The translations under genes and the position numbers were made by a program. A DNA stretch of 64,000 bases from assembly GCF_001182045.1 (NCBI RefSeq), contig NZ_CVTY01000004.1:62001-126000 (forward strand). The letters are read 5' to 3'. The notes beneath the pieces are model-generated. The model had not been told where the DNA came from, searched no databases, and worked only from the letters and a program-made list of their open reading frames with translations. Shown here piece after piece: positions 43,096 to 51,590 of the stretch (the stretch's first letter is position 1; each line of letters starts with the position of its first letter). The DNA is from Dakarella massiliensis. Its GTDB lineage: Bacteria; Pseudomonadota; Gammaproteobacteria; Burkholderiales; Burkholderiaceae_F.

Positions 43096-43332
43096 TTACT
43101 TCGCGGCAGCGGAGCTGGCCGGAGCGGAAGCAGCGGCAGAAGCAGCAGCGGAGCTGGCGGCAGCGGAAGCAGCCGGAGCAGAAGCAGCGGCGGAAGCGGC
43201 AGGCGAAGAAGCTTCCATCGTAGCGGCAGCAGAAGAAGCCGGAGCGGAGGCCGGGGCGGAAGCCTGCTTGGAGCAAGCAACAGCCATCATGGCGATAGAG
43301 GCGGCGGCAACAATCTTCAGAGCAGTATGCAT
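43096..43332 (-). CDS. Small Ser/Ala-rich lipoprotein
   Basis: A 78-residue protein. ATG 43332 gives a lipoprotein signal peptide MHTALKIVAAASIAMMAVAC with lipobox MAVAC. The mature part SKQASAPASAPASSAAATME is made almost only of Ala, Ser and Pro in degenerate repeats (SAAASAPAASAAASS) ending in K. It resembles a flexible, outer membrane-anchored spacer. Like the Lys/Ala-rich protein at 5778, it is a small, exported, low-complexity protein. The function is unknown. Confidence 0.75.
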   Translation of the reverse strand: MHTALKIVAAASIAMMAVACSKQASAPASAPASSAAATMEASSPAASAAASAPAASAAASSAAASAAASAPASSAAAK

Positions 43333-43776
43333 GTTGAAAAACATCCTTAAAAGTGACTTCCCGGCCTTATAGGCAGGGAGAAAACAAAACAAAGTTCTGT
43401 TCCCGACCTGGAACGCAGAGAGGCACTTAAGTCTGCGATCTCCTGTTTCCCGAGAACAGTTCCGATTCTAGATAAACCTTTTGGGCTTATCCACAAGAGT
43501 TAGTGTTTTCGCCACTAGGGATTTCCTTTTGGGGTAAGAACTGATTTAAAAACAAAAAAATCATGACCGGATTACCAGTCCCGGATCTCAGAAGAAAAGC
43601 CATTCCGGTAATACCTGTGCGGTGTCAATTCAGTAAGTAATACCTATTTGGTGTAATAAGCGGGCAATCGGTACTGTTCGGTAAAGGGAGCGCGGATCAA
43701 TACCGATCCAAAGCCTCTTCTCAGAAAAATCCTACGGCTGGCAATGAACAGCCGGACTGAATCAAAGGAAACCCAT
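43333..43776 (+). other. Upstream region of first MetQ-like gene
   Basis: A 444-base region. It contains a perfect DnaA-box-like TTATCCACA (43487-43495), the paired GGTAATACC elements (43607-43644), a T-N11-G LysR-like box (43641-43653) and the ribosome site AAAGGAAA before ATG 43777. No gene is supported. Confidence 0.5.
43607..43644 (+). repeat. Paired GGTAATACC element A
   Basis: GGTAATACC (43607-43615) and GTAATACC (43637-43644), 30 bases apart, with GTGTCAA between them. The same arrangement precedes the next two MetQ-like genes. Confidence 0.65.
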
Positions 43777-44574
43777 ATGAAACGCCGCGCACTGCTCCAG
43801 ACATCCTTTCTTCTGCCGTTGACACTGATTGCGTCGAATCCGGCATTCGCCTCCGTGAAACGCCTCCGGATCGGGGTGACGTCAGGTCCTCACGCGGATA
43901 TTCTCCGTGCGGCCCTTCCCGTTGCGAAGAAAAACGGGCTGGACATAAAAATTGTTGAGTTTCAGGACTATGTGTCGCCGAATGAAGCGCTAGCCGCCGG
44001 CGATCTGGACGCCAACATCTTTCAGACTGAGTCTTACCTTGGTCTCATGAATAAGCAGCGCCGTTATGGGCTCGTGCCGGTCGGCCGGACGATTACGCTG
44101 CCGCTCGCCTTTTACTCCAACCGCTATAAGAGCTTCAGCCAGGTGCCGCAGGGTGCGCGGATCGGAATCCCGAATGATCCGTCTTCAGAAGGCAGGGCGC
44201 TCTATGCGCTGCAGGATGCGGGAATCATTAAGCTGCGGCCTTCCGCTGGCCGCGAAGGTTCCCCGCTTGATGTCATCTCAAACCCGAAGAAGCTGAAATT
44301 TGTGGAACTGGATCCCGCGCAAACCGCCCGGTCGCTTCCGGATCTGGATGTTTCCGCGGTGAACGGCAACTACGCGTTCCTCGCCGGGATCATGGGGAGC
44401 GGGAAGGCGATTCTTTATGAAAAGCCCGCGTCGCTTTATATCAATCACATCGTTGTACGCGAGAAGGACAGAAATGCCGTCTGGGTCAAGCCGCTCGTGA
44501 AGTCCTACCAGGACGCTTCTGTCCGCGATTTCATCCGGAAAACCTACCGCGGCGGTGTCGTTGCGAATTTCTGA
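43777..44574 (+). CDS. MetQ/NlpA-like periplasmic binding protein, copy 1
   Basis: A 265-residue binding protein from ATG 43777. The signal peptide MKRRALLQTSFLLPLTLIAS ends after NPAFA and has no lipobox Cys, so it should be soluble in the periplasm, unlike classical MetQ. The mature part has the NlpA family pattern: IGVTSGPHADILRAALPVAK, IVEFQDYVSPNEALAAGDLD, ANIFQTESYL and IPNDPSSEGRAL. The family binds methionine. Two paralogues follow on the same strand, each with its own regulatory region. No metN or metI is in the window. Confidence 0.93.
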   Translation: MKRRALLQTSFLLPLTLIASNPAFASVKRLRIGVTSGPHADILRAALPVAKKNGLDIKIVEFQDYVSPNEALAAGDLDANIFQTESYLGLMNKQRRYGLVPVGRTITLPLAFYSNRYKSFSQVPQGARIGIPNDPSSEGRALYALQDAGIIKLRPSAGREGSPLDVISNPKKLKFVELDPAQTARSLPDLDVSAVNGNYAFLAGIMGSGKAILYEKPASLYINHIVVREKDRNAVWVKPLVKSYQDASVRDFIRKTYRGGVVANF

Positions 44575-44604
44575 CGGACATAACCTGAGGGGCGGAACTT
44601 CAGC

Positions 44605-44646
44605 GGTAATACCTGAGTTTCGTCAAATGCCGCTGGTAATACTTTT
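44605..44646 (+). repeat. Paired GGTAATACC element B
   Basis: GGTAATACCTGAG (from 44605) and GGTAATAC (44635-44642), exactly 30 bases apart, with CGTCAA between and TTTTTTGA after. Confidence 0.7.
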
Positions 44647-44807
44647 TTGAACACAGCTCTCCCTTCAGGTAACTTTTGACTCAACGGGATCCCCTGATGC
44701 GCTTCTCCTCCGCCCGATGGGGATTCCCGGCAAAGACAAAATTCCCGGCAGCCGGCACTCACTCTCTCAGGTGACGGCGGCTGAAAAGCTATAAAAGGAC
44801 AAACATC

Positions 44808-45602
44808 ATGCTTCGCCGCTCACTTCTTATCTCTGCATTCGCTGCATCCCTGGCCTTCGCGATTCCCGCTCAGGCAGCCCCCGTCAAGACGCTGAAGATC
44901 GGTGTCACGGCCGGCACTCACGCTGAAATTCTCCGCGCCGCTCTGCCGATCGCGAAGAAGAACGGCCTTGACATCAAAGTGATCGAGTTCCAGGACTATG
45001 TGTCTCCGAACGAAGCTCTGGCTCACGGTGATCTGGACGCGAACATTTTCCAGACGCTCTCCTACCTGAAGCTGATGAACAAGCAGCACAACTATGGCCT
45101 TGCCCCGGTTGGCAAGTCGATCACCGAGCCGCTTACGTTCTACTCGAAGAAGTACACGAGCCTCTCCCAGCTTCCGACCGGCGCGAAGATCGGCATCCCG
45201 AACGATTCGTCCACCGAAGGCCGCTCGCTTTTTGTGCTTGAACAGGCGGGGCTCATCAAACTGAAGGCCGGTGTCGGCCGTGAGGGGGCACCGCTTGACG
45301 TGATCTCGAATCCGAAGAAGCTGAAGTTCGTGGAGCTCGATCCGGCCCAGACTCCCCGTTCCCTCGATGATCTGGACGCGGCGGCAGTTAATGGCAACTA
45401 CGCCTATATCTCCGGTCTCACGAAGACCCGCAAGGGCATTCTCGTTGAGAAGCCCGGTCCTGAATACGTGAACTACATCGTGGTTCGCGAGAAGGATAAG
45501 AACGCCGCCTGGGTGAAGACCCTTGTGAAGTCCTATCAGTATCCGTCTGTCCGCGCTTTCGTGAACAAGTCTTATAAGGGCAGCGTGATCGCGAACTTCT
45601 GA
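44808..45602 (+). CDS. MetQ/NlpA-like periplasmic binding protein, copy 2
   Basis: A 264-residue binding protein. The signal peptide MLRRSLLISAFAASLAFAIP is cleaved after AQA; again no lipobox. It has the same family stretches as copy 1 (VIEFQDYVSPNEALAHGDLD, IFQTLSYLKLMNKQ, GIPNDSSTEGRS) and is clearly closer to copy 3 than to copy 1. AAAAGGAC precedes the ATG. It is separated from copy 3 by a large hairpin. The probable ligand is methionine or a related amino acid, by family. Confidence 0.93.
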   Translation: MLRRSLLISAFAASLAFAIPAQAAPVKTLKIGVTAGTHAEILRAALPIAKKNGLDIKVIEFQDYVSPNEALAHGDLDANIFQTLSYLKLMNKQHNYGLAPVGKSITEPLTFYSKKYTSLSQLPTGAKIGIPNDSSTEGRSLFVLEQAGLIKLKAGVGREGAPLDVISNPKKLKFVELDPAQTPRSLDDLDAAAVNGNYAYISGLTKTRKGILVEKPGPEYVNYIVVREKDKNAAWVKTLVKSYQYPSVRAFVNKSYKGSVIANF

Positions 45603-45631
45603 TAGAGAAGCCCGGTTTCAGAATCCCTTTG

Positions 45632-45694
45632 ACGCCCTCTGGCTTAGCCCTGCCCGCACTTCCCTCGGGCAGGGGAGGCCGGAGGGCGTTCTTC
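45632..45694 (+). terminator. Large hairpin after MetQ-like copy 2
   Basis: ACGCCCTC (45632-45639) pairs with GAGGGCGT (45682-45689), and the inner CCCTGCCCG (45648-45656) with CGGGCAGGG (45666-45674). TTCTTCGT follows. Confidence 0.75.
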
Positions 45695-45720
45695 GTAAGA
45701 GATCTATTTCCGACAGATGC

Positions 45721-45762
45721 GGTAATACCTGAGACGTGTCAAGCGTTTCAGGTATTACTTTT
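45721..45762 (+). repeat. Paired GGTAATACC element C
   Basis: GGTAATACCTGAG (from 45721) and GGTATTAC (45751-45758), exactly 30 bases apart, with GTGTCAA between and TTTTTTGAG after. Confidence 0.7.
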
Positions 45763-45903
45763 TTGAGTTCAGCAAAGCCTTCCGGTAATTTAATTCTCAA
45801 GGACGGGCTGGAGCGAGTCTCCCTCCCTCTTCGAAAACCATTCAAAGACATCATTGCTTTTTCAGCCGGCACTTCAAGCGGCTGGAGAGAAAAGGAAACT
45901 GCC

Positions 45904-46695
45904 ATGCTTCGCCGTACTCTTCTCATCTCTGCTCTTGCTTCCACCCTTGCTCTCGCGGTGCCCGCCCATGCGGCGACCAAAACCCTGAAGGTTGGCGTGA
46001 CGGCTGGTCTCCACGCCGAAATCCTCCGCCAGGCCCTACCGATTGCGAAGAAGAACGGACTCGATATCAAAGTGATTGAGTTCCAGGACTATGTGTCTCC
46101 GAACGAAGCGCTTTCCCACGGCGATCTCGATGCCAATATCTTCCAGACGCTTTCTTACTTTGAGCTTCTGAATAAACAGCGGAACTATGGCCTCGCCGCC
46201 GTCGGCAAGACAATTACGGCTCCGCTCACCTTCTACTCGAAGAAGTGGAAGAGCTTCAGCGAGATCCCGACCGGCGCCCGGATTGCGATTCCGAACGATC
46301 CGTCGACAGAAGGCCGCGCGCTCTACGTGCTGCAGGAGGCGGGCATTATCAAGCTGAAACCCTCCGCGGGCCGTACCGGAACGCCGCTTGATATCGTCTC
46401 GAATCCGAAGAAGCTGAAGATTGTGGAACTGGACCCGGCACAGACGCCGCGCGCGATCGATGATCTCGATGCCGCTGCCGTGAATGGCAACTATGCCTAC
46501 ATTTCCGGTCTTTCAAAGACCCGCAAGGGGATTCTTGTCGAGAAGCCCACGGCGAACTACATCAACTACATCGTGGTCCGCGAGAAGGACAAGAACGCTG
46601 CCTGGGTGAAGACTCTCGTCAAGTCCTATCAGGATCCGTCAGTCCGCGCGTACATCAATAAGTCCTATAAGGGCAACGTGATCGCCAACTTCTGA
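45904..46695 (+). CDS. MetQ/NlpA-like periplasmic binding protein, copy 3
   Basis: A 263-residue binding protein from ATG 45904 (AAAGGAAA upstream). The signal peptide MLRRTLLISALASTLALAVP is cleaved after AHA, without a lipobox Cys. It is nearly collinear with copy 2 (IEFQDYVSPNEALSHGDLD, IPNDPSTEGRALYVLQEAG, VNGNYAYISGLSKTRKG). The closeness of copies 2 and 3 implies a fairly recent duplication; copy 1 is older. No transporter components adjoin. Confidence 0.93.
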   Translation: MLRRTLLISALASTLALAVPAHAATKTLKVGVTAGLHAEILRQALPIAKKNGLDIKVIEFQDYVSPNEALSHGDLDANIFQTLSYFELLNKQRNYGLAAVGKTITAPLTFYSKKWKSFSEIPTGARIAIPNDPSTEGRALYVLQEAGIIKLKPSAGRTGTPLDIVSNPKKLKIVELDPAQTPRAIDDLDAAAVNGNYAYISGLSKTRKGILVEKPTANYINYIVVREKDKNAAWVKTLVKSYQDPSVRAYINKSYKGNVIANF

Positions 46696-47308
46696 ATCTG
46701 AAAAACTCCTGAGGTCGCAGCCCCCGCAGTGTCTGGCATGGTCTTCCTCCAAGCCGGGCATTGCGGGGGTGTTCTTTTGGGTGAAGTTTGAAACGCATGA
46801 TTGGGAATCGCCCGCAATTCCCTATTTTTGAAAGGTTATCGACAGCATTCCATATGATAAGATTTGATCTCAGATACTTCGGAAGAATGATGCAGGTCGG
46901 TCATTTCCCCGCGGCCACGGCTGTCGGGAGCGTCTGATTCAAGAGGGCTTACGCCCCGCAGAAGACCCGGGAAGAAGCTGAGAAACCTCTCGGCAGGATT
47001 CCAGATAAGCAGTCGGGCATTCACCAAACGCGAGCTTCCAGGTACGGCGTCTGGAGCCGCGTCACACAGGGCGGACCCAGCCGTCTGGCCGCCGTAACCC
47101 TCGGCAGGCAGCGAGTCCGGGAAACCTCCGGACAGAGCCGGGGTCGTATCATCTGGTTCATTTCAGCACGCGCTCGGGCGATCAGTCTCACGCTTTCCCG
47201 GCAGAGCTTCTGCTCCGACATACCGCAAGCGGAAACCGACAGCGGATAACGGAGAGAACGGCCAGATTTTGGTTTTCGGCGAATTTCAATATCTGGAGAA
47301 TAAAAATT
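46696..47308. other. 613-base region without a supported gene
   Basis: After the terminator (46721-46778) there is a GC-rich stretch from about 46895 to 47260 with no plus-strand frame. On the minus strand a 66-codon frame starts at 47221 (MSEQKLCRESVRLIARARAE) but has no ribosome site and no known domain. It may be a decayed gene or a long leader of the following LysR gene. Confidence 0.4.
46721..46778 (+). terminator. Terminator after MetQ-like copy 3
   Basis: CCCCCGCA (46721-46728) / TGCGGGGG (46762-46769) with an inner stem, followed by TGTTCTTTT. Confidence 0.8.
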
Positions 47309-48283
47309 ATGAGGACTCCAGCAAACGAACAGTTTCAACTGGATCAGCTGAACGACTGGCGAATGCTTATCGACGTGGTGAAAGCCAGGTCGATGAAGAT
47401 TGCCGCACAGAACCTCGGCGTTGCCCCGTCAACCGTCACGCGCCGTATCGATAAGCTCGAAACGACCATGGGAACGAAGTTTCTTCTCCGTTCCAACCAA
47501 GGGCTTGAACTCACCCCCGAAGGACGCGTGGCTTTCGCAAACATCAGCCATATTCTGGCGGAATACGACGCATTTCTTGCCTCATTCCAGCGCAGCCAGA
47601 AAGAGCCCCCTCAGAAGATTTCCATCACCTGCCCGTCAGTTCTCGCGGACTGTGATCTGATTGGACTTATCACGGATTTTCAGAAGCGCTATCCGCAGAC
47701 TTATTTCGAGATCTACGACACACCGGAAGAAATCAAGGGTGAACCGGATCTCTGCTACTGGTTCGGGACACCGACGGGACGCGATAAGAACCGTCTGCAG
47801 CCGATCTGCTCCTTTCATCCCGTGCTCGCAGTAGCCCCCTCTTATATAGAGAAGTACGGTGAACCGAAAGAACCAGAGGATATTCTGAAGACGCCGGTTT
47901 TCTTCTTCTACCGTCCTACGGGCGGAGAAGGGACGACTCTGACGTTTACAAAGAATGGCGAAACGCGCGAAGTCCGTATTAATCCGTCGCTGCGTTCCAG
48001 TGCGTATCTGCCGCTCGTCCCCTCAGCCCTTGGCGGCGAAGGGGTTCTTGCGAACATCAACAGCCTGATGGTTGATAACTACCTGAAGACCGGTGATCTG
48101 AAGCTTATTCTCACCGACTGGAAGCTCCCCGCCGTTCCGATTTATCAGGAGGTGAATCCGACCCGTGAGCGCGATCCTCTGATCAGTCAGTTCATCGAGG
48201 AAGTGCTGACGCATGTCCACGGCATCATTAAGGACATTCCGGGCTTCATGGGGTATGAAGAAAGCCCTGGCGGTATTTTCTGA
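47309..48283 (+). CDS. LysR-family transcriptional regulator
   Basis: A 324-residue regulator. The helix-turn-helix is MLIDVVKARSMKIAAQNLGV, with APSTVTRRIDKLE and the wing LLRSNQGLELTPEGRVAF. The effector half (ISITCPSVLADCDLIGLITD) fits the LysR substrate domain but is longer and divergent. GGAGAA lies about 13 bases before ATG 47309. It could control the MetQ-like genes upstream or larE downstream; nothing in the sequence decides. Confidence 0.92.
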   Translation: MRTPANEQFQLDQLNDWRMLIDVVKARSMKIAAQNLGVAPSTVTRRIDKLETTMGTKFLLRSNQGLELTPEGRVAFANISHILAEYDAFLASFQRSQKEPPQKISITCPSVLADCDLIGLITDFQKRYPQTYFEIYDTPEEIKGEPDLCYWFGTPTGRDKNRLQPICSFHPVLAVAPSYIEKYGEPKEPEDILKTPVFFFYRPTGGEGTTLTFTKNGETREVRINPSLRSSAYLPLVPSALGGEGVLANINSLMVDNYLKTGDLKLILTDWKLPAVPIYQEVNPTRERDPLISQFIEEVLTHVHGIIKDIPGFMGYEESPGGIF

Positions 48284-48302
48284 AAGTAGTCCGGGAAACC
48301 TT

Positions 48303-48337
48303 AAAAAGAGGAGAACAGCAATGTTCTCCTCTTTTTT
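48303..48337. terminator. Bidirectional terminator after LysR gene
   Basis: AAAAAGAGGAGAAC (48303-48316) / GTTCTCCTCTTTTT (48323-48336). Confidence 0.92.
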
Positions 48338-48514
48338 CAGGGAATTTTTCTTCATACGAGAAAATCCGACAAGAAATAGCGAGAAAAGATCCACTCGGAG
48401 TAAGTCGGAATCGGTATGCTTATACCATTCATACTCAGTGTGGATAGATAGTAAGGAAGACTCCGAAACGATTGCTTCCTCTGTCAATTTCTGCGGCTTA
48501 AGGAGAGCCTTGTA

Positions 48515-49369
48515 ATGGAAGGTTTATCGAACGAAGCGAACGGGCTGCTGGAGCGGCTACGTAAAGCGCTGGAAGATGTGGCGCCTCAGGGGCGTTTTGC
48601 TATTGCTTATTCGGGCGGGCTCGACAGCCGGTTCCTTTCTCATGCCTCCAAACTTCTTGGATTCACGCCGACCTTGCTTCACGTCACCGGCTCCCATGTT
48701 GGAGGAAATGAAGAGGAAGGGTATCGCTGGGCGCGGGAGAACGGCTTCGAAATCCGGACTCTTGAGCTGGATCCTCTAAACGTACCCGAAGTGCATGACG
48801 GCACCAAGTATCGTTGTTACGGCTGCAAGAAGGCGGTTTTCACGGCACTTCTTAAAGAAGCCGGTGATCTTCCGCTCTGTGACGGCACAAACCATACGGA
48901 TGGAGAAGCGGGTGTCTGGCGCCCGGGTATGATCGCGCTTAAGGAACTCGGTATTCATTCGCCCCTCGCGGTAGCGGAACTTGGTAAGCCTGAAATTCAC
49001 CGTCTTGCGGCTGAAACCGGAATGGAACGCCCGGACCAGCTTCCTGAGCCCTGCCTCCTTACGCGTTTTCCTTACGGTATGACACCGACTGAACCTGTGC
49101 TTCAGAGGCTTAAGAAGGCAGAGGAGGCCATACGTAAGACGCTTGAGGCTGAAGGAATGGAAGCGATGACCTATCGGCTCAGGATCGTCTCTGAGGGGCA
49201 TCCTGAGATTCATTTCGACCTCGCCACCTGGACCCATCTCACAGATCGGGAGAAGTCAGTGATCCGGGAGGCAGTGGTGAAGACGGATCCGGAATTCTTT
49301 TCAAACATCAGCCTGCGGGGAATGGAAAAACTGTCCGGGTATTTTGATCGGGTATCAGGAATCGTCTGA
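48515..49369 (+). CDS. larE: LarE-like ATP-dependent sacrificial sulfur transferase
   Basis: A 284-residue PP-loop protein. The ATP loop is AYSGGLDSRF (SGGLDS at residues 33-38). RCYGCKKAVF (C101, C104) and EPCLLTRFPYG (C180) match the LarE family, where the last Cys donates its sulfur to make the nickel-pincer cofactor of lactate racemase and related LarA-type enzymes. TLLHVTGSHVGG and WRPGMIALKELGIHSPL are also typical. No larA, larB or larC lies beside it in this window. It is monocistronic, with AAGGAGAG before the ATG region. Confidence 0.85.
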   Translation: MEGLSNEANGLLERLRKALEDVAPQGRFAIAYSGGLDSRFLSHASKLLGFTPTLLHVTGSHVGGNEEEGYRWARENGFEIRTLELDPLNVPEVHDGTKYRCYGCKKAVFTALLKEAGDLPLCDGTNHTDGEAGVWRPGMIALKELGIHSPLAVAELGKPEIHRLAAETGMERPDQLPEPCLLTRFPYGMTPTEPVLQRLKKAEEAIRKTLEAEGMEAMTYRLRIVSEGHPEIHFDLATWTHLTDREKSVIREAVVKTDPEFFSNISLRGMEKLSGYFDRVSGIV

Positions 49370-49395
49370 CAGCTCTCTGACGCGGTTTTCCAGGG

Positions 49396-49429
49396 AATCA
49401 GGCCTCTCACAGAGACCTGATTATTTTTT
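49396..49429 (+). terminator. Terminator of larE
   Basis: AATCAGGCCTCT (49396-49407) / AGAGACCTGATT (49411-49422), one mismatch, then ATTTTTT. Confidence 0.88.
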
Positions 49430-49711
49430 AGGCAGTCTTTTTTAATCTTGCTCTGTTTTCAGGTTAAGCAACTTATCCAGTGATTTTTCCACTCTTCTGT
49501 GGATAACTTGGAAACTTACGCACCGGAGCGGCTGAAACCGGCAGTTCTGGAAGATTCCGGGAAATGTAAAGATTCTGGTTTTCTTTTCCTGATATCAAAC
49601 AACACAGGATTCAAGCTGGTATACCGTCCGGTTTATAAAGAAAAAATGCTGTAATTACTTCCGTTAGGTGCCGCAAATTGTGCCTGACGCTCCTCATATA
49701 TGTTTTTATGA

Positions 49712-49752
49712 AGCCCGCCCATCCGTAATGGATTTGAGCGGGCTCTCTTTTT
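49712..49752 (+). terminator. Orphan terminator, possible end of a small RNA
   Basis: AGCCCGC (49712-49718) / GCGGGCT (49738-49744) with inner ATCC-GTAA-TGGAT, then CTCTTTTT. The nearest plus-strand gene ended at 49369 and already has a terminator. Confidence 0.6.
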
Positions 49753-49773
49753 ATCCAGGTCTGGAACAGGGTG

Positions 49774-49813
49774 AAAAAAACCTGCCGGCGAATGAGCGCT
49801 GGCAGGTTTTTTT
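49774..49813. terminator. Bidirectional terminator next to IHF-like gene 1
   Basis: AAAAAAACCTGCC (49774-49786) / GGCAGGTTTTTTT (49801-49813), loop GGCGAATGAGCGCT. It serves the minus-strand gene ending at 49834. Confidence 0.88.
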
Positions 49814-49833
49814 ATGAAAGCAACAGGCCTGAA

Positions 49834-50148
49834 TTATTCGGCGAGAGGCTTCCGAGAGTGAGAATCCACCACTTCTCGCATTTCCTTACCTGGCTTGAAG
49901 TGAATGGAGTACTTCGGCGGAACCGGAACGCTCTCGCCGGTACGCGGATTGCGACCGATACGGGCAGGACGGTAGTTCAGCGAGAAGGAGCCAAAGCCGC
50001 GGATTTCAATCCGGCGGCCGCTCGTAATTGCCTTTCCCATTTCTTCAAAGAGGATGCGCACTGCTTCGTCAGCTGACTTGTTCGACAGTACGGGGAGGCG
50101 TTCATTCAGCATGGAAATCAGTTCAGAGCGGGTGATGGGGGACGGCAT
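49834..50148 (-). CDS. ihfB: IHF-beta/HU-family DNA-binding protein, copy 1
   Basis: A 104-residue nucleoid protein. It follows IHF-beta: TRSELISMLNERLPVLSNKS, then RIEIRGFGSFSLNYRPAR and the DNA-minor-groove arm IGRNPRTGESVPVPPKY, HFKPGKEMRE. It bends DNA as a homodimer or with IHF-alpha. A second closely related gene lies 1.4 kb away (51591-51938) on the same strand. The C-terminal SHSRKPLAE tail is short. Confidence 0.9.
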   Translation of the reverse strand: MPSPITRSELISMLNERLPVLSNKSADEAVRILFEEMGKAITSGRRIEIRGFGSFSLNYRPARIGRNPRTGESVPVPPKYSIHFKPGKEMREVVDSHSRKPLAE

Positions 50149-50249
50149 TTCAAAATCCTAGAAGCATTAAAAATCAAAAAAGGGCTACGAATCATAGGAC
50201 TTCAGGGATTTTTTAGCAAGGCGAAAATGCGATAAAACGATGTTTTTGA

Positions 50250-51422
50250 TTACGCTTCCTCTTCCGTGACCTCATCTGACCGGTCTCTGAACTGCGCGAG
50301 CACGGCGGAACCGCCCATGATGACCCCCATTGCGATGAAGATCCAGAAAAAGCCTACAGCTGATGCGAGAAGGCCAAATCCGGTCGGAAGCACGGTATGG
50401 CAAAGGTTTGTCAGCATCGTGCGGATGCCGAGCGCTTCGCCGACCCGTCCCTTCGGACTCTGGGTCTGAAGGAGGCTCATGACGTTCGGCTGGCTCGCGC
50501 CGAGCCCCAGACCGAGAATGAACGCGACGATGAGCAGCGGCCCAAGCTCTGTAAAGAACGGAAAAAGAATGTAGGCAAAGCTGCCGATCGCAAGAACGGC
50601 GACAAGGAACTGCCACTCAGAGATGCGTTTTGAGAGCAGCGGCATGAGAAATCGGACTGCGAACGTCGCCGCGAAAAACATACCGATCAGCCAGCCAATC
50701 TCGGTAGCGGAAAGTCCGATCGCATGACCGTAAACCGGGAACATAAAAATTTCCAGATCCCAGGCCATGGAAACAAGGGCGGAAACGAAGAGCACATTTC
50801 GGACTCTTGGGTGCGAGAGCAGCTCGAAGGCCCCCGTCTTTTTGTCGCGGAGCCGTGTCCGCTCCCAGGAAGCGGGGAGCTTATTGCGGCTCCAGTAAAA
50901 GGCTGCGAGCCCAAGCAGAGCCGCCGCTGTGCCGTAGAAGAAAGCGTACCGGTGACCGAACGCGTCAATGATCATGCCGGAAAGGATTGGCGTGACGAGA
51001 CCGGAGGCCGCCTGTCCGGTTGCGAGCCAGGCAAAGTTAGCGGTCCGGTTGTGGGAGTTGGAGTAGAAGCCCATCAGCTGCTGCGATACCATGGAGGTAG
51101 ACATCATGCCGATACCGGTAAGAGCGCAGGAGAAGGCGAGCGGTGTGAGACCGAAGTGCGACGTCGGGAAGACTGCCGGAATCATGACCCCGGCGAGCAG
51201 AATCAGCCCGCCGACCGCGATGGGCAGACGAGCGCCGACCCGGTCTACGATACGGCCCCATGGCATGGAGAGGAAGGTTGGGAAAAGCGCGAGAAGGCTG
51301 ATCAGCAGGCCAACCTTAAAGGAACCGTATCCGTGCGAAAGCGCGTCAAGACTCGCGGTAACGCGCACAACCGAAAAGGTCATGTGAAACGCAACGGTAA
51401 AGAGAATGATGCGGAGAATCAT
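50250..51422 (-). CDS. MFS transporter
   Basis: A 390-residue major facilitator with twelve predicted helices. The loop 2-3 motif is visible as MPWGRIVDRVGARLPIAVGG, and there is GLGASQPNVMSLLQTQSPKGRVGEALG in the second half. The substrate is unknown; it resembles drug or metabolite efflux carriers. It is flanked on both sides by IHF-beta-like genes on the same strand and has a terminator upstream, so it is transcribed on its own or by read-through. Confidence 0.88.
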   Translation of the reverse strand: MILRIILFTVAFHMTFSVVRVTASLDALSHGYGSFKVGLLISLLALFPTFLSMPWGRIVDRVGARLPIAVGGLILLAGVMIPAVFPTSHFGLTPLAFSCALTGIGMMSTSMVSQQLMGFYSNSHNRTANFAWLATGQAASGLVTPILSGMIIDAFGHRYAFFYGTAAALLGLAAFYWSRNKLPASWERTRLRDKKTGAFELLSHPRVRNVLFVSALVSMAWDLEIFMFPVYGHAIGLSATEIGWLIGMFFAATFAVRFLMPLLSKRISEWQFLVAVLAIGSFAYILFPFFTELGPLLIVAFILGLGLGASQPNVMSLLQTQSPKGRVGEALGIRTMLTNLCHTVLPTGFGLLASAVGFFWIFIAMGVIMGGSAVLAQFRDRSDEVTEEEA

Positions 51423-51508
51423 GGGATCACATAAAAAAGACAGGCAGTTTGATCCAATATACGCCGTTCGGATGAGGTTTTAAATTGGTTTCCTGATGTG
51501 GAATTGCC

Positions 51509-51547
51509 AAAAAAACAGCCTCCGGGAAAGCTCTGTTCCTGGAGGCT
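51509..51547 (-). terminator. Terminator of IHF-like gene 2
   Basis: On the minus strand AGCCTCC (51547-51541) / GGAGGCT (51523-51517) followed by GTTTTTTT. A further hairpin GATGGCC/GGCCATC is at 51563-51580. Confidence 0.85.
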
Positions 51548-51590
51548 CACTCGGTTTTGCTGATGGCCTTGCGGCCATCAGAAGGCGGTA

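Larger units (their letters stand above)
49370..49833 (+). other. 464-base region with terminators and a possible small RNA
   Basis: The larE terminator is at 49396-49429. An inverted pair TTATCCA (49473-49479) / TGGATAA (49500-49506) follows. Further on, 49640-49752 ends in a strong terminator although no open frame precedes it. The hup-like gene's terminator is at 49774-49813. Confidence 0.45.

Noticed and set aside
43487..49506. DnaA-box-like sequences at 43487-43495 and 49498-49506 as a replication origin
   Set aside because: They are single boxes 6 kb apart, with no AT-rich unwinding element and no dnaA, dnaN or gidA nearby.
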